Assembly: GCA_973895155.1 (NCBI GenBank)
Contig: OZ316899.1
Coordinates: 15,004,001-15,068,000 of the forward strand
DNA: 64,000 bases
Origin: Marsupella aquatica
Taxonomy: Eukaryota > Marchantiophyta
Reading direction: 5' to 3'
The notes beneath the pieces were generated by a model. The model saw only the letters and a list, made by a program, of their open reading frames with translations, did not search any database and was not told where the DNA came from. The position numbers were made by a program, and so were the translations under genes. Positions 1 through 10,262 of the stretch are shown here, piece by piece (position 1 is the first letter of the stretch; each line of letters opens with the position of its first letter).

Positions 1-1
1 C

Positions 2-577
2 CGCAAGCATATAATTAAGAACTGGGTAAGTTCATTGAGGGTGCCACTGGGAATACTGGCATTACAAGAAGTTAAAGCGGATAAATTTAGGCTCGATGGG
101 GCGTTGAGAGCTATTCTCCCTATGTTTCAACATTTCTCTTCTGAGCCGGATGAAGGCAAAGGGGAATTGCATTACTTGTTCACCCAAGGCTGAAGGTGGT
201 GAGCTCGGGAACACTAGACTTGGGAAGGGCAGTGTGGGCAGTGGTTGAGAAGGAAGCCATGACATTCGGGGTAGCCTGTATCTATGCCCCCAACTCAGCA
301 CGATTAAGATCACTTTTATGGAATGATTTGAAGGTTTTGCTGCCACACAATGACTGGCTGTTGTGTGGTGATTTCAACATGACGGAACGTTGCACGGACT
401 CAATGGGTACCTCACCATTGATTTGAGGTAGAGAGGCTGAATTCTGGAGATTTTTGAAGATGAGATTTAATCTTACTGATGCGTGGGATCTTAGAGGAGG
501 AGCAGTGGGCCCTCATTTCACATGGAGGAGGAATAGGAATGGAGTGTTGATACAGTCTAGCTGGATAGGATTATGTT
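2..577 (+). pseudogene. LINE endonuclease fragment (EEP domain), broken
   Basis: This is the apurinic-like endonuclease domain of a non-LTR retrotransposon, which nicks target DNA to prime reverse transcription. Reading from base 2, the frame gives a LALQEVKAD motif with the catalytic Gln-Glu at about 65-70. After a one-base frameshift near 163 it continues with GIALLVHPRL, then IYAPNSARLR, and then LLCGDFNM at about 358-381, which holds the conserved Asp-Asn. A TGA at 424-426 interrupts it, and similarity continues to an FTWRRNRNG motif near 520-543 before ending near 577. No RT domain follows, so this is a truncated fossil. The 5' part lies outside the window. Confidence 0.8.
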
Positions 578-600
578 AGTGAAAGTGGTGGATGGCTTAG

Positions 601-700
601 CGAAGTTGAGCTTATTCACGATGGGGGATACTGTTGAGCTCAGCAAAGTTGAGCTCATTCACGAAGTTGAGCTCATTCACGAAGTTGAGCTCATTCACGA
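601..700. repeat. 18-bp minisatellite (GAAGTTGAGCTCATTCAC)
   Basis: Three adjacent copies of GAAGTTGAGCTCATTCAC with small changes lie at 645-698, and a diverged copy lies at 602-619. A short spacer containing another GTTGAGCTCA separates them. The array abuts the end of the LINE fragment. No coding sense is apparent. Confidence 0.8.
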
Positions 701-707
701 TTCTGAT

Positions 708-760
708 ACTGTTCCATTGCTTTAAGTATCGGAAGCGGCATCGGACCCCTCGTAAGAACA
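708..760. repeat. ATCGGA motif cluster, left copy
   Basis: The motifs AGTATCGGAAG and GCATCGGACCCCTCG occur here. They recur in both orientations at 2275-2475, including TTGGACCCCTCG. The two clusters bracket the acidic exon at 1167-1948 and resemble the subterminal repeats of a DNA transposon. No terminal inverted repeats were identified. Confidence 0.4.
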
Positions 761-1166
761 ATGAGTTTTTTTAAATGTTGCTCTTTCACTCAATTCCACT
801 TTAGGAGTACGGTAGGGGTAGGGGTTTGCATTCTTCAGTACCCTAAGAAGGCATGGGACCCCTTACAAGAATTGGGAAAAGTTGGGCCGATGCAAAGACT
901 AGTTTTCATGCTAATGGGTTTCTCGTTTGGTATTGTGATGTGGTAGGAGCGGGACTAGGGTCAACCTATTGGGCCGTCAGAGAGGGAGTTAGCAAAGAGG
1001 GATGGACCCCGAGCTCTTAAGCTCCACCTTGAGGAGTTGGGAGAGGTAATTGGTGTTGAATTGGCCCTATATAGATTCACATTGTTTTTGGTTGTAGTCA
1101 ATATTAGAGAGCTTTCAAGGAACTATGTTTTCAAATGCAATTTAACCCTACTTATGTATTGTGCAG

Positions 1167-1948
1167 GATGAGGAGACAGGGTTTGATGAGGGAGAGGAGG
1201 GTGAGAGTGAGGAGGGTGAGGGAGAGGGAGAGGAGGGTGAGGGTGAGGGTGAGGAGGAGGGTGATGGTGATGGTGAAGAAGGAGAGGATGGTGAGGGAGA
1301 GGAGGGAGATGATTATGAGGCGTCTGTGCCCTTAGAGGGTGCGGCAGAGCGATCAGGGAGGGTGCCCCGAGTTACCCCTACCACTGCAGTCCCTCATGTT
1401 GCCCCCACATCAGCACAGAGGGGTAGGTCACATGGTGTTCATGGTGTGGCCTCCCATCAGTCGGGAGTGTCACAGAGTGCGAGGCCCGGCCCCTCAGAGG
1501 GTAGTACAGGTGGCACGGGACCAGGCCATTGCTCTGGAGTACTATCCGGTACACCTGGCTCTTCTCAACGAGTGGGCCGTGACATGGAGGATGGTGGTTC
1601 TAGGGGGCGAGCGGCATCACGTGAGTCTGGTGGGAGTACCGCACGACATGGGCCACAGACAGCATCTGCAGGGGATGCATCCCATCACTCTCACAGGTCT
1701 ACTGGAGGGGAGACGGCTCCTTCCACTCTGCCGTGTCAGGGGGTTTAGAGACATCTGTTGCACCTCAGCATCCTAGCGGTGCATCTAGTGGGTCAGGGTC
1801 CCGGCCAGCATCAGGCCAACCCACTGGTGAGCAGGTGGTTGCCACGGTTGTGGGCAGCCAGAGAGAGGAGGGGTCTTGTGTTCCTGGACCTGTACCACCC
1901 CGTCGTTCTCGCCCGAAGAAGAAGAAGGGATGCAACACACCTTTTTAG
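1167..1948 (+). pseudogene. Acidic low-complexity exon with a basic C-terminus, family unknown
   Basis: An exon-like reading frame opens right after a splice-acceptor-like TTATGTATTGTGCAG at 1152-1166. About 45 residues of Glu/Gly/Asp repeats encoded by GAGGGTGAGGGA-type DNA come first (to about 1310). A Ser/Gly/Thr/Pro-rich stretch follows. Near 1730-1745 the frame must shift to stay open, after which it ends in a lysine/arginine tail (RRSRPKKKKG) that looks like a nuclear localisation signal, with the stop at 1948. Similar tails occur in plant DNA-transposon accessory proteins, and the flanking TCCGAT motif clusters fit that reading. I do not recognise the family. Low complexity makes chance openness a real risk. 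Confidence 0.4.
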
Positions 1949-2270
1949 AGCTTAGTGGCATGACCTAGATATATAGTGCATGGTAGCTTTTATACTAGCA
2001 TATATGTACCGTCTAGTATAGTAAGCTACCTAGGCTACTACATATTGTACATACTGGGGGGTTTCCCTTTTTGAATATGACATTTTGAGCTTGTACATAT
2101 AACATTCTTTTGCATCAATCATAATTTAACCCAATTTGGCCCATTTCACCATGAAACTAACCCTAAACCCTCAAATACCAACCACATGAGGCCCACTCTT
2201 CTATCAAGAAAGAATCACCCTTGTCTGTTACTAGTCCAATGCAATATACATCGGAAAATCACATAATTAT
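1949..2270. other. AT-rich non-coding stretch
   Basis: This is the apparent 3' flank of the acidic exon. It contains short ATATATGTACC/TAGTATA runs and a TTTGCATCAATCATAATTTAACCC stretch, and no supportable gene or repeat. Confidence 0.5.
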
Positions 2271-2480
2271 CCCATGCTTTCAGTATCGGGACATCCGATA
2301 CTCCGCTCTTCGCACAGTCCTATACTAAACGCATTGGACCCCTCGTCCAGCAAGCATGACAAAAATCCAATGTCCGATACCAAACACTTCGGACCATCCG
2401 ATATAAAAACAATGGGATTTTCCGATACATTCAACATTGGACCTTCCGATTTGTAATCCAACGGATGTTGCGATACTAAA
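2271..2480. repeat. TCCGATAC / TATCGGAC motif cluster, right copy
   Basis: At least seven copies of (T/A)TCCGAT or its reverse complement occur in about 200 bp, mostly paired with TTGGACC or CGGACC. Dense short motifs in both orientations, repeated at 708-760, are typical of transposase-binding subterminal regions of CACTA-like elements. The transposon boundaries could not be fixed. Confidence 0.5.
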
Positions 2481-2909
2481 AGCATCAAAAATTCAAAGGT
2501 CCAATGTTATAAATTTGGATGTATTGGAAGGATCATTTGGATATGTTTTTTGGAAGATGTGATGCCTTGCCAGGATCACAAAGTACTTAGTTAAGCCTAA
2601 AATAATGGCTAAATAAAGATAATGGCTAAATAGTATAAGGTAGGAATTAAGACCGAAGCCGATTGCAATGTGTTATAAGGAGGATTGCGATAAGGTAAGA
2701 TCCAACGGTCGCGATTGAGTGGGAGTAGGGTTATGACCTAATCCGGGCTTGATCAGGCAAGCCATCAAGAGGCGGCTTCGCAAGGAGGGGACCGACATTC
2801 TGTACACTTGCTCATTTGCTTGTTCGATCAACCTAGGACCGCGGAAGCAGCTGCCGATTGATCGAGGGAGGTGGTTAGGGAATTGTTCAAGCTCCTTTTT
2901 TTTGGTGGA

Positions 2910-5335
2910 ATGACCACGGTGAATCAGGCGGCCAAGTTCTGGGGCTGTTTGCTTGAAGAAGCATGGCAGCTCATACCAACTTACAAAGACGTCAAGCCGG
3001 AACAAGCAGCAAGGGAACGGGCGGAGCTTGCTCGATTATGGGGAATTCATAAGACGGCGTTTGTGGGAACGGAGGAGGTACTTGAGAAATTTGTATGGAT
3101 TCCCACCAGTGCCAAGCTTGACGAGTTGCTGATCAGAGAGAATCGAGTCGTTGGAATTCAGGAGGCAATTAAGAACGTTGGGCAGCCGGTGTGGGAGTTG
3201 AAGGGTCACACTTCGGCTTGGTTCAAGAAAGCCATTCTTGGGGAGTTTGCAGGAATTGAAGAGATAAAGCGTAAAGGTAGTTCGGTGTCTGCAACACCAG
3301 CTAAGCAGAATCAATCAGAGAGGCAGGCCAAGGCTGAAGCCGAGCCAGTTTGTGATAGGGCAGTGGAGGATAAGTTTATGACGGGTTGGGCGGATAAGCT
3401 ACCTGCCGACTTACAACTACAATTTGCACGAGAAGAAGATGAGGTCTTCTGTGCTATCTAGGATAACAAGTATTCTAGATACATGAACGACACCGGCTTG
3501 GAGGGATTCATTCGGTTACCATGGAGGTTAATTGACATACGAGACAAAGATCTGTTAGACTTTGTAGGATGCTGGGAGGCTTCTTCTAACACAACACTAA
3601 TGTATGAGAAGGTGGTGGAATTAACGCTAGCACTAATTGAAGCCGTCTTTGCTCTTCCACAAGGGAATAAAACTAAGGTGGAGCAGCGAAAGACATTGCC
3701 GGATAATCAATTCCGATCATTTCCAGGGCCCTCTACTACGAATGGGTTCTTTAGAAATCAATGCACTAATCCACATGTGGGGCAGTTGATTGATTTCTTA
3801 TGAGTCACACTACACTGTACATTGCTGAGAGCAGAGATCGGCAAAGCCCAAGTATTTTTGGTGGAGAATATTGATTCAAGCCGAGACTACAATGGCTATC
3901 TTTTAATGCAGTTAAAGAAGGCATTGAATGAAGAGAAGCAGAGTATTGGGGAAGGAGCGGTATCCAGACTAGGGTACCATCTACAATTACTTTGCTGATA
4001 TGCAAGAAGCCAATATTTTGCACCCGTGTTACCACTACAGGAGAGGATGTCGATTACAGCACGAGTGGAGGAGGAGGACAAGCTGCCCCTGAACAAGCGA
4101 TGGCAAGAGAAGAGGCCGGCAATACAGGCAGTCCAGGGATGGGAGAATAGGCCGGCAACACAAGCAGTCCAGGGATGGGAGAATAGGCCGGCAACACAGG
4201 CAGTCCAGGGACGGGAGAATTCCCCTCTCAAGGAACTAGAGGTGGTAACATATGATGTGGTGAGAAATCCGTTGCGACGGCCTACTCGTAATAACCCATA
4301 TGCAGGTATTCAACTGGCAGAGAGGAAAATGACTGCCGAAGAAAGAAAGAAACGAGATGAGCAAATGGATTTGGAGTCAGAAGACGGAAGCCGAGGCCGT
4401 AGTCAGGAGAGGCCAGTCCTTAGAGCTTCTAGCCGGGCCCGAGTGGAGGAACCGGTGGAGGTAAATCAACCAGTGGCAGCCCAACAATACTCAGTGGAGG
4501 AGATTGGGGGATTTGTAGAAGAGGCGGACATGCTCAATAGTCAGGTTAATATAGATGACTACGACCATGATTATGTTGATCATGGGGAGAGACCGGTGCC
4601 AGGAGTGAGAACGTTGGGAAGGTTTTGTAGAAGACTTCCCTCGGTCTTTTATGGCAAGCCGGAGGATCATAAAACCCTGGAGTCTCTGCCATCGGACATG
4701 ACACCATTGGAATTTGACCAAATGAAGGAAGCCGAGGCAGGTTTCAAGGAGAAACTTGACAAGTGGAGGGCCCGAAATGACATACAAGAACGGCAGCTAC
4801 CAAGCGGTGATTGGCCGGAGAAAATAAAATGGCTTAGTGAGAAGCAGGCCGCACCTCTCACTGACTTTGATCAGTTACGGGCAGAAGCTTGGGAGAAACA
4901 ACCTCGTTGGCAGATGCCAGTATCACCTGGCAGGTCAAAATATACGACGGATTGGGCTAGGGAGTATGGAGACATGTGTGGACTACTAGCCTTAGAAATC
5001 TTCGGCAATGAGTTAGAATCTGGACCAGACAAGGCAGGAGGAGGCAATGATGTTGGAGCGATTAAAGAAGGAGGAGGTAATGGCTCGGCTTCGATCCATG
5101 GAAGCCGAAGTTGCTAAGACAAAGTTTGATCAACAAGCTCAACAGGATCTCTTGGCTAAGCAGCAGGAATTGGAGGTGACAAACAACCAATTGGAAAACT
5201 ACCAATTGGATAACTAGCAGATCAAAGAAAAATTGACGAAAGTAGAGCTGGAGTTAGCCGATTCAAAAGCAGAGGTACAAGGTCTAAATCGGCAAGTCGA
5301 GAGGCTCAGAAAGACGGCAAAGGACTAGGCCACCT
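2910..5335 (+). pseudogene. aORF copy A: LTR-borne plant-mobile-domain-like protein, degenerate
   Basis: An ATG at 2910 starts a block with NQAAKFWGCL and ERAELARLWG, matching the copy at 15841 and, closely, the one at 6619. The core carries LDDEL-type, LDFVGCWE, LPQGNKTKVEQRKTLPD and CTNPHVGQLIDFL motifs. Frame 3 stays open from 2910 to 5117 except for stops at 3459 (TAG), 3801 (TGA) and about 3996 (TGA). A further frameshift near 5100 is needed to read the final coiled-coil part (LLAKQQELEV, ELADSKAEVQG) to about 5330. Three 36-bp repeats lie in the linker. Function unknown; the core resembles plant mobile/Transposase_32-like domains. The copy is clearly dead. Confidence 0.65.
4100..4222 (+). 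repeat. 36-bp in-frame tandem repeat in aORF A
   Basis: About three copies of a 36-bp unit encode a 12-residue repeat of the form RPATQAVQGWEN. The last copy has RENS in place of WENR. It sits in the linker after the conserved core and preserves frame. Confidence 0.85.
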
Positions 5336-5360
5336 AGAGCAAGAAAGCCTTGGTAGAAGC

Positions 5361-5412
5361 TGTGATGCCTTGCCAGGGTCACGGAGTAATACCTTAGTCT
5401 AAAAAAATGGCC
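5361..5412 (+). mobile_element. Stub of a further giant LTR start
   Basis: TGTGATGCCTTGCCAGGGTCAC, then CTAAAAAAATGGC, matches the first 50 bp of the LTRs at 2558 and 40993. It is preceded by AAGC, similar to the tail of the polypurine tract that precedes intact LTR starts. After about 5412 the sequence switches to the minus-strand LTR fragment. This stub is probably the 3' LTR start of element A, cut by the rearrangement that joined it to the minus-strand element. Confidence 0.65.
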
Positions 5413-6995
5413 TCTACTCCGGGACCTCCTCCGGTGCCCTTGCCGATAGGGGAAGTACTGGGGCAAAGATTTAACTTCTGGCATACCAGCACAACAGCGG
5501 CATGTGATAGCCAAGTCGGGACACGCTTCCCACGCCGATCACCTGCTGTTCCTCCTTCAAGATCTTCTTCAGTTGGTTGAGGAGGTACCCGTTGTAATCC
5601 CGGCTTGGGTCTGGCCTTTCTGCCAGGTAGACCTGAGCCTTGTCGATCTCTGCCCTTGGCAAGTTACAGTGCATGGTCACTCGCAAGAAATCAATCATCT
5701 CTCCGATGTGCGGGTTGGTGCAGGTGTTCCGGAAGAAGCCATTCTTCGTTGATGGTCCTGGAAACGACCGAAACTCCTTGTCAGGTAAGGTCTTCCTGGT
5801 ATCAACCTTGGTCTTATTACCCATCGGCAAGCCAAACACTTCAGCAATCACCCGGGGAGTGAGATAGAAATCCTTCCCATACACCCTCGTGGAATTGGTC
5901 TCGGGTTCCCATGATCCCACAAATTCTAACAAGTTTGAGTCCGGCACCTCCGGCTTCAGCCAGGGTAATCTTACGAAGGCTTCCAAGCCGGATCCGTCCA
6001 TGAAGCCTTGGTACTTCTTGGTCTGCATGGCCGTAAAGCATGCATCCTCCTCCCATGCAAAGTGTAATTTCACTTCCTCCGGTAGGGTCGCCGCCCAACC
6101 TTTCCAGGTGTCAGCGTTTGTTGGAATGGCATTGATGGGATCGACCTCTTCCTCATCGGCTTCTCCCCTTGTCCTGCTCGGCTGCTCTGCTGGCTTCCTA
6201 GGTGCCGCCGACCTCGTTCTTTTTGCCGGGGTGGCCTCGTCGTTGTTGTTTCCTTTCCTCTTCATCTCGGCTGCCGTGGATGTTTCTCCTAGCAAGATTG
6301 CCTTCGTCCACCCCTCCGTGTTACCCTTCAAGTCCCAGTGTAGGTTGTTGCAGCGATTGATGGCTCCCCGGATGCCGACGATTCTGTTTTCGCAAAACAG
6401 AAGGTCGTCAAGCTGATTGGCAGTAGGAGTCCACAAGAACTCGGCCTTGATAAGTTCTCCTCCTAAGAAAGCCGTCTTCTGCAGTTCCCAGAGCCGAGCG
6501 AGCTCCTGCCGTTCTCAAGCTGCTCTCTCCGATTCTTTGTCCTCGTAAGTCTTGACGTACTCACCTGCCCGTTCGAATAGGCATCCCCAAAAATGTGCCG
6601 CTTGATTGACGTTGCTCATACCCTCCTTGATCGATCGTTGGTATCTGTTCCCACCCCGAGTGCTTGTCTAAGCAGCTGACAGCATTTGGCCTCCCGTAGT
6701 CGTCTGCCCAGTTCGTTCTTGCAAATGAGCCACTATTCCTCGCGAGCGATTATTACCCCTCTCCTCCTCTGGTCCCTCCTCCCGTTGGTCACCCCTAGCT
6801 GCCGACGCTTAGCGCGCCCTAACCCTAATTGTGTTCTCTCCCCCGGCGTCCTTACTTCCGGCCTCGGCCCGGGTTCCATAGTCACCCTTAATTGTTTATA
6901 TTTTCCTTGTTTTTGGTCCTATACTAAGGTGTTTCCAGGGTACACTCCTGCTTACCATGTAAACCGGGCTTAGTGATTCCTGGCTAGGCATCACA
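5413..6995 (-). mobile_element. 3' giant LTR of the minus-strand Ty3/gypsy element, truncated
   Basis: Read on the minus strand, the LTR starts TGTGATGCCTAGCCAGGAATCAC at 6995, immediately after the integrase end and a polypurine tract. It follows the solo LTR at 15465 through the leader and the N-terminal half of the aORF, and stops at about 5413 inside the aORF (after the MPLLCWYA motif). Its first 53 bp nearly equal those of the partner LTR starting at 15345. The distal part, with the LTR end, is missing. Confidence 0.75.
5433..6619 (-). pseudogene. aORF copy in minus-strand 3' LTR, N-terminal half
   Basis: ATG at 6619 opens MSNVNQAAHFWGCL, as in the 15841 copy. The frame holds a WTPTANQLDDLLF block, a basic/acidic linker (KRTRSAAPRK), then LLEFVGSWEPET, FGLPMGNKTKVD, CTNPHIGEMIDFLRV and GYHMPLLCWYA. 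The only stop seen in the N-terminal block is TGA at 6516-6514, where the plus copy has CGA, so a single C-to-T change explains it. The coiled-coil C-terminus is absent because the LTR is truncated. The open frame after that stop runs from 6436 to 5471. Confidence 0.75.
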
Positions 6996-8241
6996 TAGCT
7001 CCCCAGTTAATTGTGAAGTGTCCCCGCGAACAACTTCATCTTCGTCCATATAGTATTTCTTGAGGCGGTCGTAATGGATGCGAACTGGGTACACCTCTCC
7101 AGTAATGTTGGCCAATTGCACGGAGCCATTGGAGAACTTCATGGTTACTCTAAAGGGTCCTAACCAGCGAGTGTAAAGTTTAACTGGAAACCTATTATAC
7201 CTACTGTCATAAAGTAATACAAGATCTCCTATGTGAATACTAACTGGTTTCAACTTCTTATCATACTGTTGCTTCATGGTATTCTGTCTATATTCTACTC
7301 TCTCAGCTGAAATCATTCTTGCCTCTTCTAAAGCTTCTAACCTATACTCTCGCTCCTTTAGGCTTTCCTCCTCTGAAGATCTCTCCTCAATTGTAACTTG
7401 AAATGTAGGAATCTCAAGTTGCATGGGTACCAGGGCTTCCTGCCCAAAGGTTAGGAAAAAACTTGTATGACCGGTAGTGGATTTATAGGCTAAATTGTAA
7501 GCAAAAACAGCAGCAAACAATTTATCATCCCAATCGAGTTTGTTCTGGGCTACATTTTTGTTTAATATTTTTCCTATAATTCCATTGGCTCGTTCTGTCA
7601 ACCCGTTTGCCTTTGGGTGGTAGGGAGTAGTAGGCCTATGTCTAACTAAATACTGCTCATTTAAACGACTAATTATATCATTCAGAAAATGGGTTCCTCT
7701 ATCACTAACTAATTCTAAGGGTGCGCCATATATACCTGGTGAAGATCTGCTCATACATGAATCGAGCCGTAGTAATTGCATCATCCTTGGTTGTCGGCCT
7801 GGCCTCTACCCACTTAGTTGCATAATCCGTGGCCAAGATTATGTATTTGTTTTTTCGAGGGTGAGTCAATGGTTTCAGAGGTCCGATGTAATCAATACCC
7901 CACTTCTCAAATGGTGCCAGAGGTAGAATAGGGTGCAGTGGATGTCTTGTGGACGCCCTTGGTCCTCCCGCTCGCTGACAAGGATCGCATTGTTGGATAA
8001 ACTTATAGACATCCTTGTGCAAGGTGGGCCACCAGTAACCGGCATTTAATATTTTTTTAGAAGTGGTTATTGGATCGAAATGCCCCCCGGCCTCCTCTCC
8101 ATGCATAGCTCGTAAGACTCGTTTTACTTCTCCCTCCTCCAAACACCTTTGAATCGTGCCACTGATTCCATGCTTGTGTAGTACGCCCTTAATGCACTGA
8201 TACCGTCTAACCTTCCGTAGAAAGACTGTGGCTTGCTCTCG
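6984..8241 (-). pseudogene. Ty3/gypsy integrase, frameshifted
   Basis: Integrase inserts the cDNA copy into the host genome. Upstream (8142-7705) lie the zinc-binding segment with GGHFDP and CDPCQR, and WGIDYIGPL with the first catalytic Asp. A frameshift near 7735 moves the frame; LVSDRGTHF (second Asp) and ANGLTERANG (catalytic Glu) follow in 7784-6984. A C-terminal GDLVLLYDSR / LGPFRV block is present and no chromodomain follows. The frame ends in a stop inside the LTR start (GCC TAG). A stop near 8241 separates it from RNase H. Confidence 0.85.
6996..7013 (-). promoter_or_regulatory. Polypurine tract of the minus-strand gypsy element
   Basis: On the minus strand AACTGGGGAGCTA ends exactly at the LTR start TGTGATGCC (6995). 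It overlaps the last codons of integrase. It corresponds in place and sequence to TTAAGTGGAGGGC before the 3' LTR of the young element at 60341-60352. This is where plus-strand DNA synthesis would be primed, and it fixes the LTR start. Confidence 0.65.
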
Positions 8242-8243
8242 GC

Positions 8244-8786
8244 TTAGCCCTGGCTGTAATCTGGAAGTGCTGAGAAATCGTAAAACCTTAGGGTACCATT
8301 ATCAGCTATTTCCACAATGAATAGCTCCTCGTCGGGAAATCGATCGTCGATGCAATCCGTGGCAGGTTCTCCTATGATCCTTGAAAAGAAGTCGGCATTG
8401 GCGTGTTGCTTTCCCGGCTTGATTTTTAGCTCGTAGTCAAATTCCTGTAATAGCAAAATCCATCTTGCTACCCTGCCTGTAAGGTCCGGCTTATTTACTA
8501 GGTACTTCAAACTTTCATGATCAGTATGAAAGATTACCTTGTACCCTAGTAGATAATGCCTACACTTTTTACATGAATAAATGACTCCTAATGCTTCTCT
8601 TTCTGTGGTGGAGTAGTTTTGTTTGGCATTGGCAAGCTGGCGGCTTGCAAAGTATATGGGATGGTCCCTTCCTTTCTCATCCAATTGACTTAGTACTGAG
8701 CCGATACAGAAGCCTGAGACATCTACAAAGACATGAAAATCCTTGTTCCAGTCTGGTGCTATCATGACTGGGGCCTCTACTAACAT
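8244..8786 (-). pseudogene. Ty3/gypsy RNase H
   Basis: RNase H removes the RNA template during reverse transcription. Visible motifs are VFVDVSGFCIG (first Asp), TEREALGVIY (Glu), TDHESLKYL (Asp) and NADFFSR. It continues the RT frame directly after an in-frame TAG at 8789-8787, so RT and RNase H were one pol reading frame. A stop at its end breaks the link to integrase. Confidence 0.85.
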
Positions 8787-10262
8787 CTACTTCAATTCCA
8801 CTACTGCTGTTACTCGTTCTGGTGTGGGTTTGAAGTCCACACCTGCCTTGAGCATGTTGGTTAATGGTAAAGCTAGCTTGGCAAAATCCTTGATGAACCG
8901 GCGATAATAACCAATGCACCCCAAGAAGGATCTCACATCTTTTATGTTCTTAGGTTGCATGATATCCAGCCACACTGCTAGCTTACCTTTGTCAATCTCA
9001 ATGCCCTTCTTTGATACCTTGTGACCTAGTAGCACACCCTCTGTTACTCCAAAGAAACATTTATCGGGGTGCAACTTGAGACCTACCTCTCTGCATCTCA
9101 TGAAGGTTTTCCTGAGGTATTTAGCATGTTTCGATGCCTTCCCAAACACTGCAAAGTCATCAATGAAGATTTCCATGAATTTTCTCAAGTAGTCATGAAA
9201 AATGTTCACCATTAATCGTTGGAACATAGCTGGTGCGTTATAGAGTCCAAACGACATACGATTGAAGACATAGATCCCCCATTCCGTGATGAAGGCTGTT
9301 TTGATTTGGTCCTCCTGCCTAATCCTGATTTGGTTATAACCAGAGTATCCATCCATGAATGAGTATAGTTCTTGACTGGCTACCATGTCTAACACCATAT
9401 CAGTAAAGGGTAAAGGAAAATGATCTTTCAACGTAGCCTCATTCAACTTTCTGTAATCCTGACAAACACGGATCTTGGGTTGACCATCGGGTCCAGCTTT
9501 CTTGGGTACTATCACAATTGGAGACACCCAGTCTGAATGCAGGACTGGAGTGATGAATCCGGCTTCCACTAGTTTATCGATTTCAGCCTTGACCATCAGA
9601 GAATACTTAGGGTTCATCCTTCGGATCGGTTGTCGAAATGATTTGGCCCCTAACATGAGATCGATTCGGTGTTCTCCTAGTTTTGGGTCTACTCCCTTCA
9701 GATCTTGGTGACTCCATGCGAACACATCCTGAAATTCAATTAGTAATTCACTGATCTCTTTCTCAAGCTCAGGTGCTAGGTCCCGCCCCAAGTTCAGTTC
9801 CCTTCCTTCTCCTAAGTCGAGCTTCCGGTATTGTCGTGCTTGGATCATATTAATCTGCTTCTTCAAATTCGGGTCCAACCCGGCCTCCAGCCTTTCCAGT
9901 CTCATACCTCTATAGACTGGAATCTCTGCGGTACTACCCAAATTGGTTGACTCGAGTTCTCCTTGGTTATTAACAGATTGTTCCCTTACCGTTCTGTTTG
10001 GTTTTGAATTGGTTGGCGGCTCCCTTTCCTGACTCGGCTCTGGTTTCTTTCCGTGCATCTTATCTATTCCTGTTTCCTGAGGGTCAGGCCGTCGTGCTCT
10101 TCCGGCTTCTAGTAGGGCCTCAATTTGTTCTGCCCTTGTGATCGGCTTGTAAGCCGATCCTTTGGTATTTAATTTGTTGCCGATGATAGACAGCGTTGTG
10201 GATCCCGTCGGCTCTGCCACAACGCCCGTGGAAAATCCACTGTCTCTGGTGTAGCTCCCCAC
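8787..10262 (-). pseudogene. Ty3/gypsy reverse transcriptase part of pol
   Basis: After a variable N-terminal tether, the RT domain shows WVSPIVIVPKK, IRVCQDYRKLN, YSFMDGYSGYNQ, the catalytic FIDDFAVFG, LHPDKCFFG, LLGHKVSKKGIE and LGCIGYYRRFI. FIDDF and LLGHKVSKKG place it nearer Athila-type elements than chromoviruses, by motif recognition only. It overlaps the protease frame by 94 bp in a different frame, which could be a programmed or a mutational shift. It terminates at TAG 8789-8787 before RNase H. Confidence 0.85.

Larger units (their letters stand above)
2558..5360 (+). mobile_element. Ty3/gypsy giant LTR, copy A, truncated at its 3' end
   Basis: The copy starts TGTGATGCCTTGCCAGGATCAC, the start shared with 5361, 15465 and 40993 on the plus strand and 6995 and 15345 on the minus strand. 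The upstream sequence differs in each case, so this is a true element end. About 350 bp of leader with TAAGCCTAAAATAATGGCTAA (matching 40993 onward) precede the aORF. The coding part runs to about 5335, where it is cut off, and a new LTR start follows at 5361. I read this as a 5' LTR whose end, with the whole internal region, was deleted up to the next LTR start. Confidence 0.7.

Noticed and set aside
6686-6973. Antisense ORF of about 95 codons, also present at 15435-15773
   Set aside because: Both copies lie opposite the LTR leader and the LTR copies are similar DNA, so shared openness is expected. No motif or start context supports translation.
5361-6995. TGTGATGCC ... GGCATCACA as terminal inverted repeats of a DNA transposon
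   Set aside because: The ends are inverted here only because two LTR fragments in opposite orientation were joined. Elsewhere the same start always precedes an aORF in the same direction, it follows a polypurine tract at 6996, and the solo copy has LTR-type TG...CA ends with a 5-bp duplication. No matching target duplication flanks 5361-6995.
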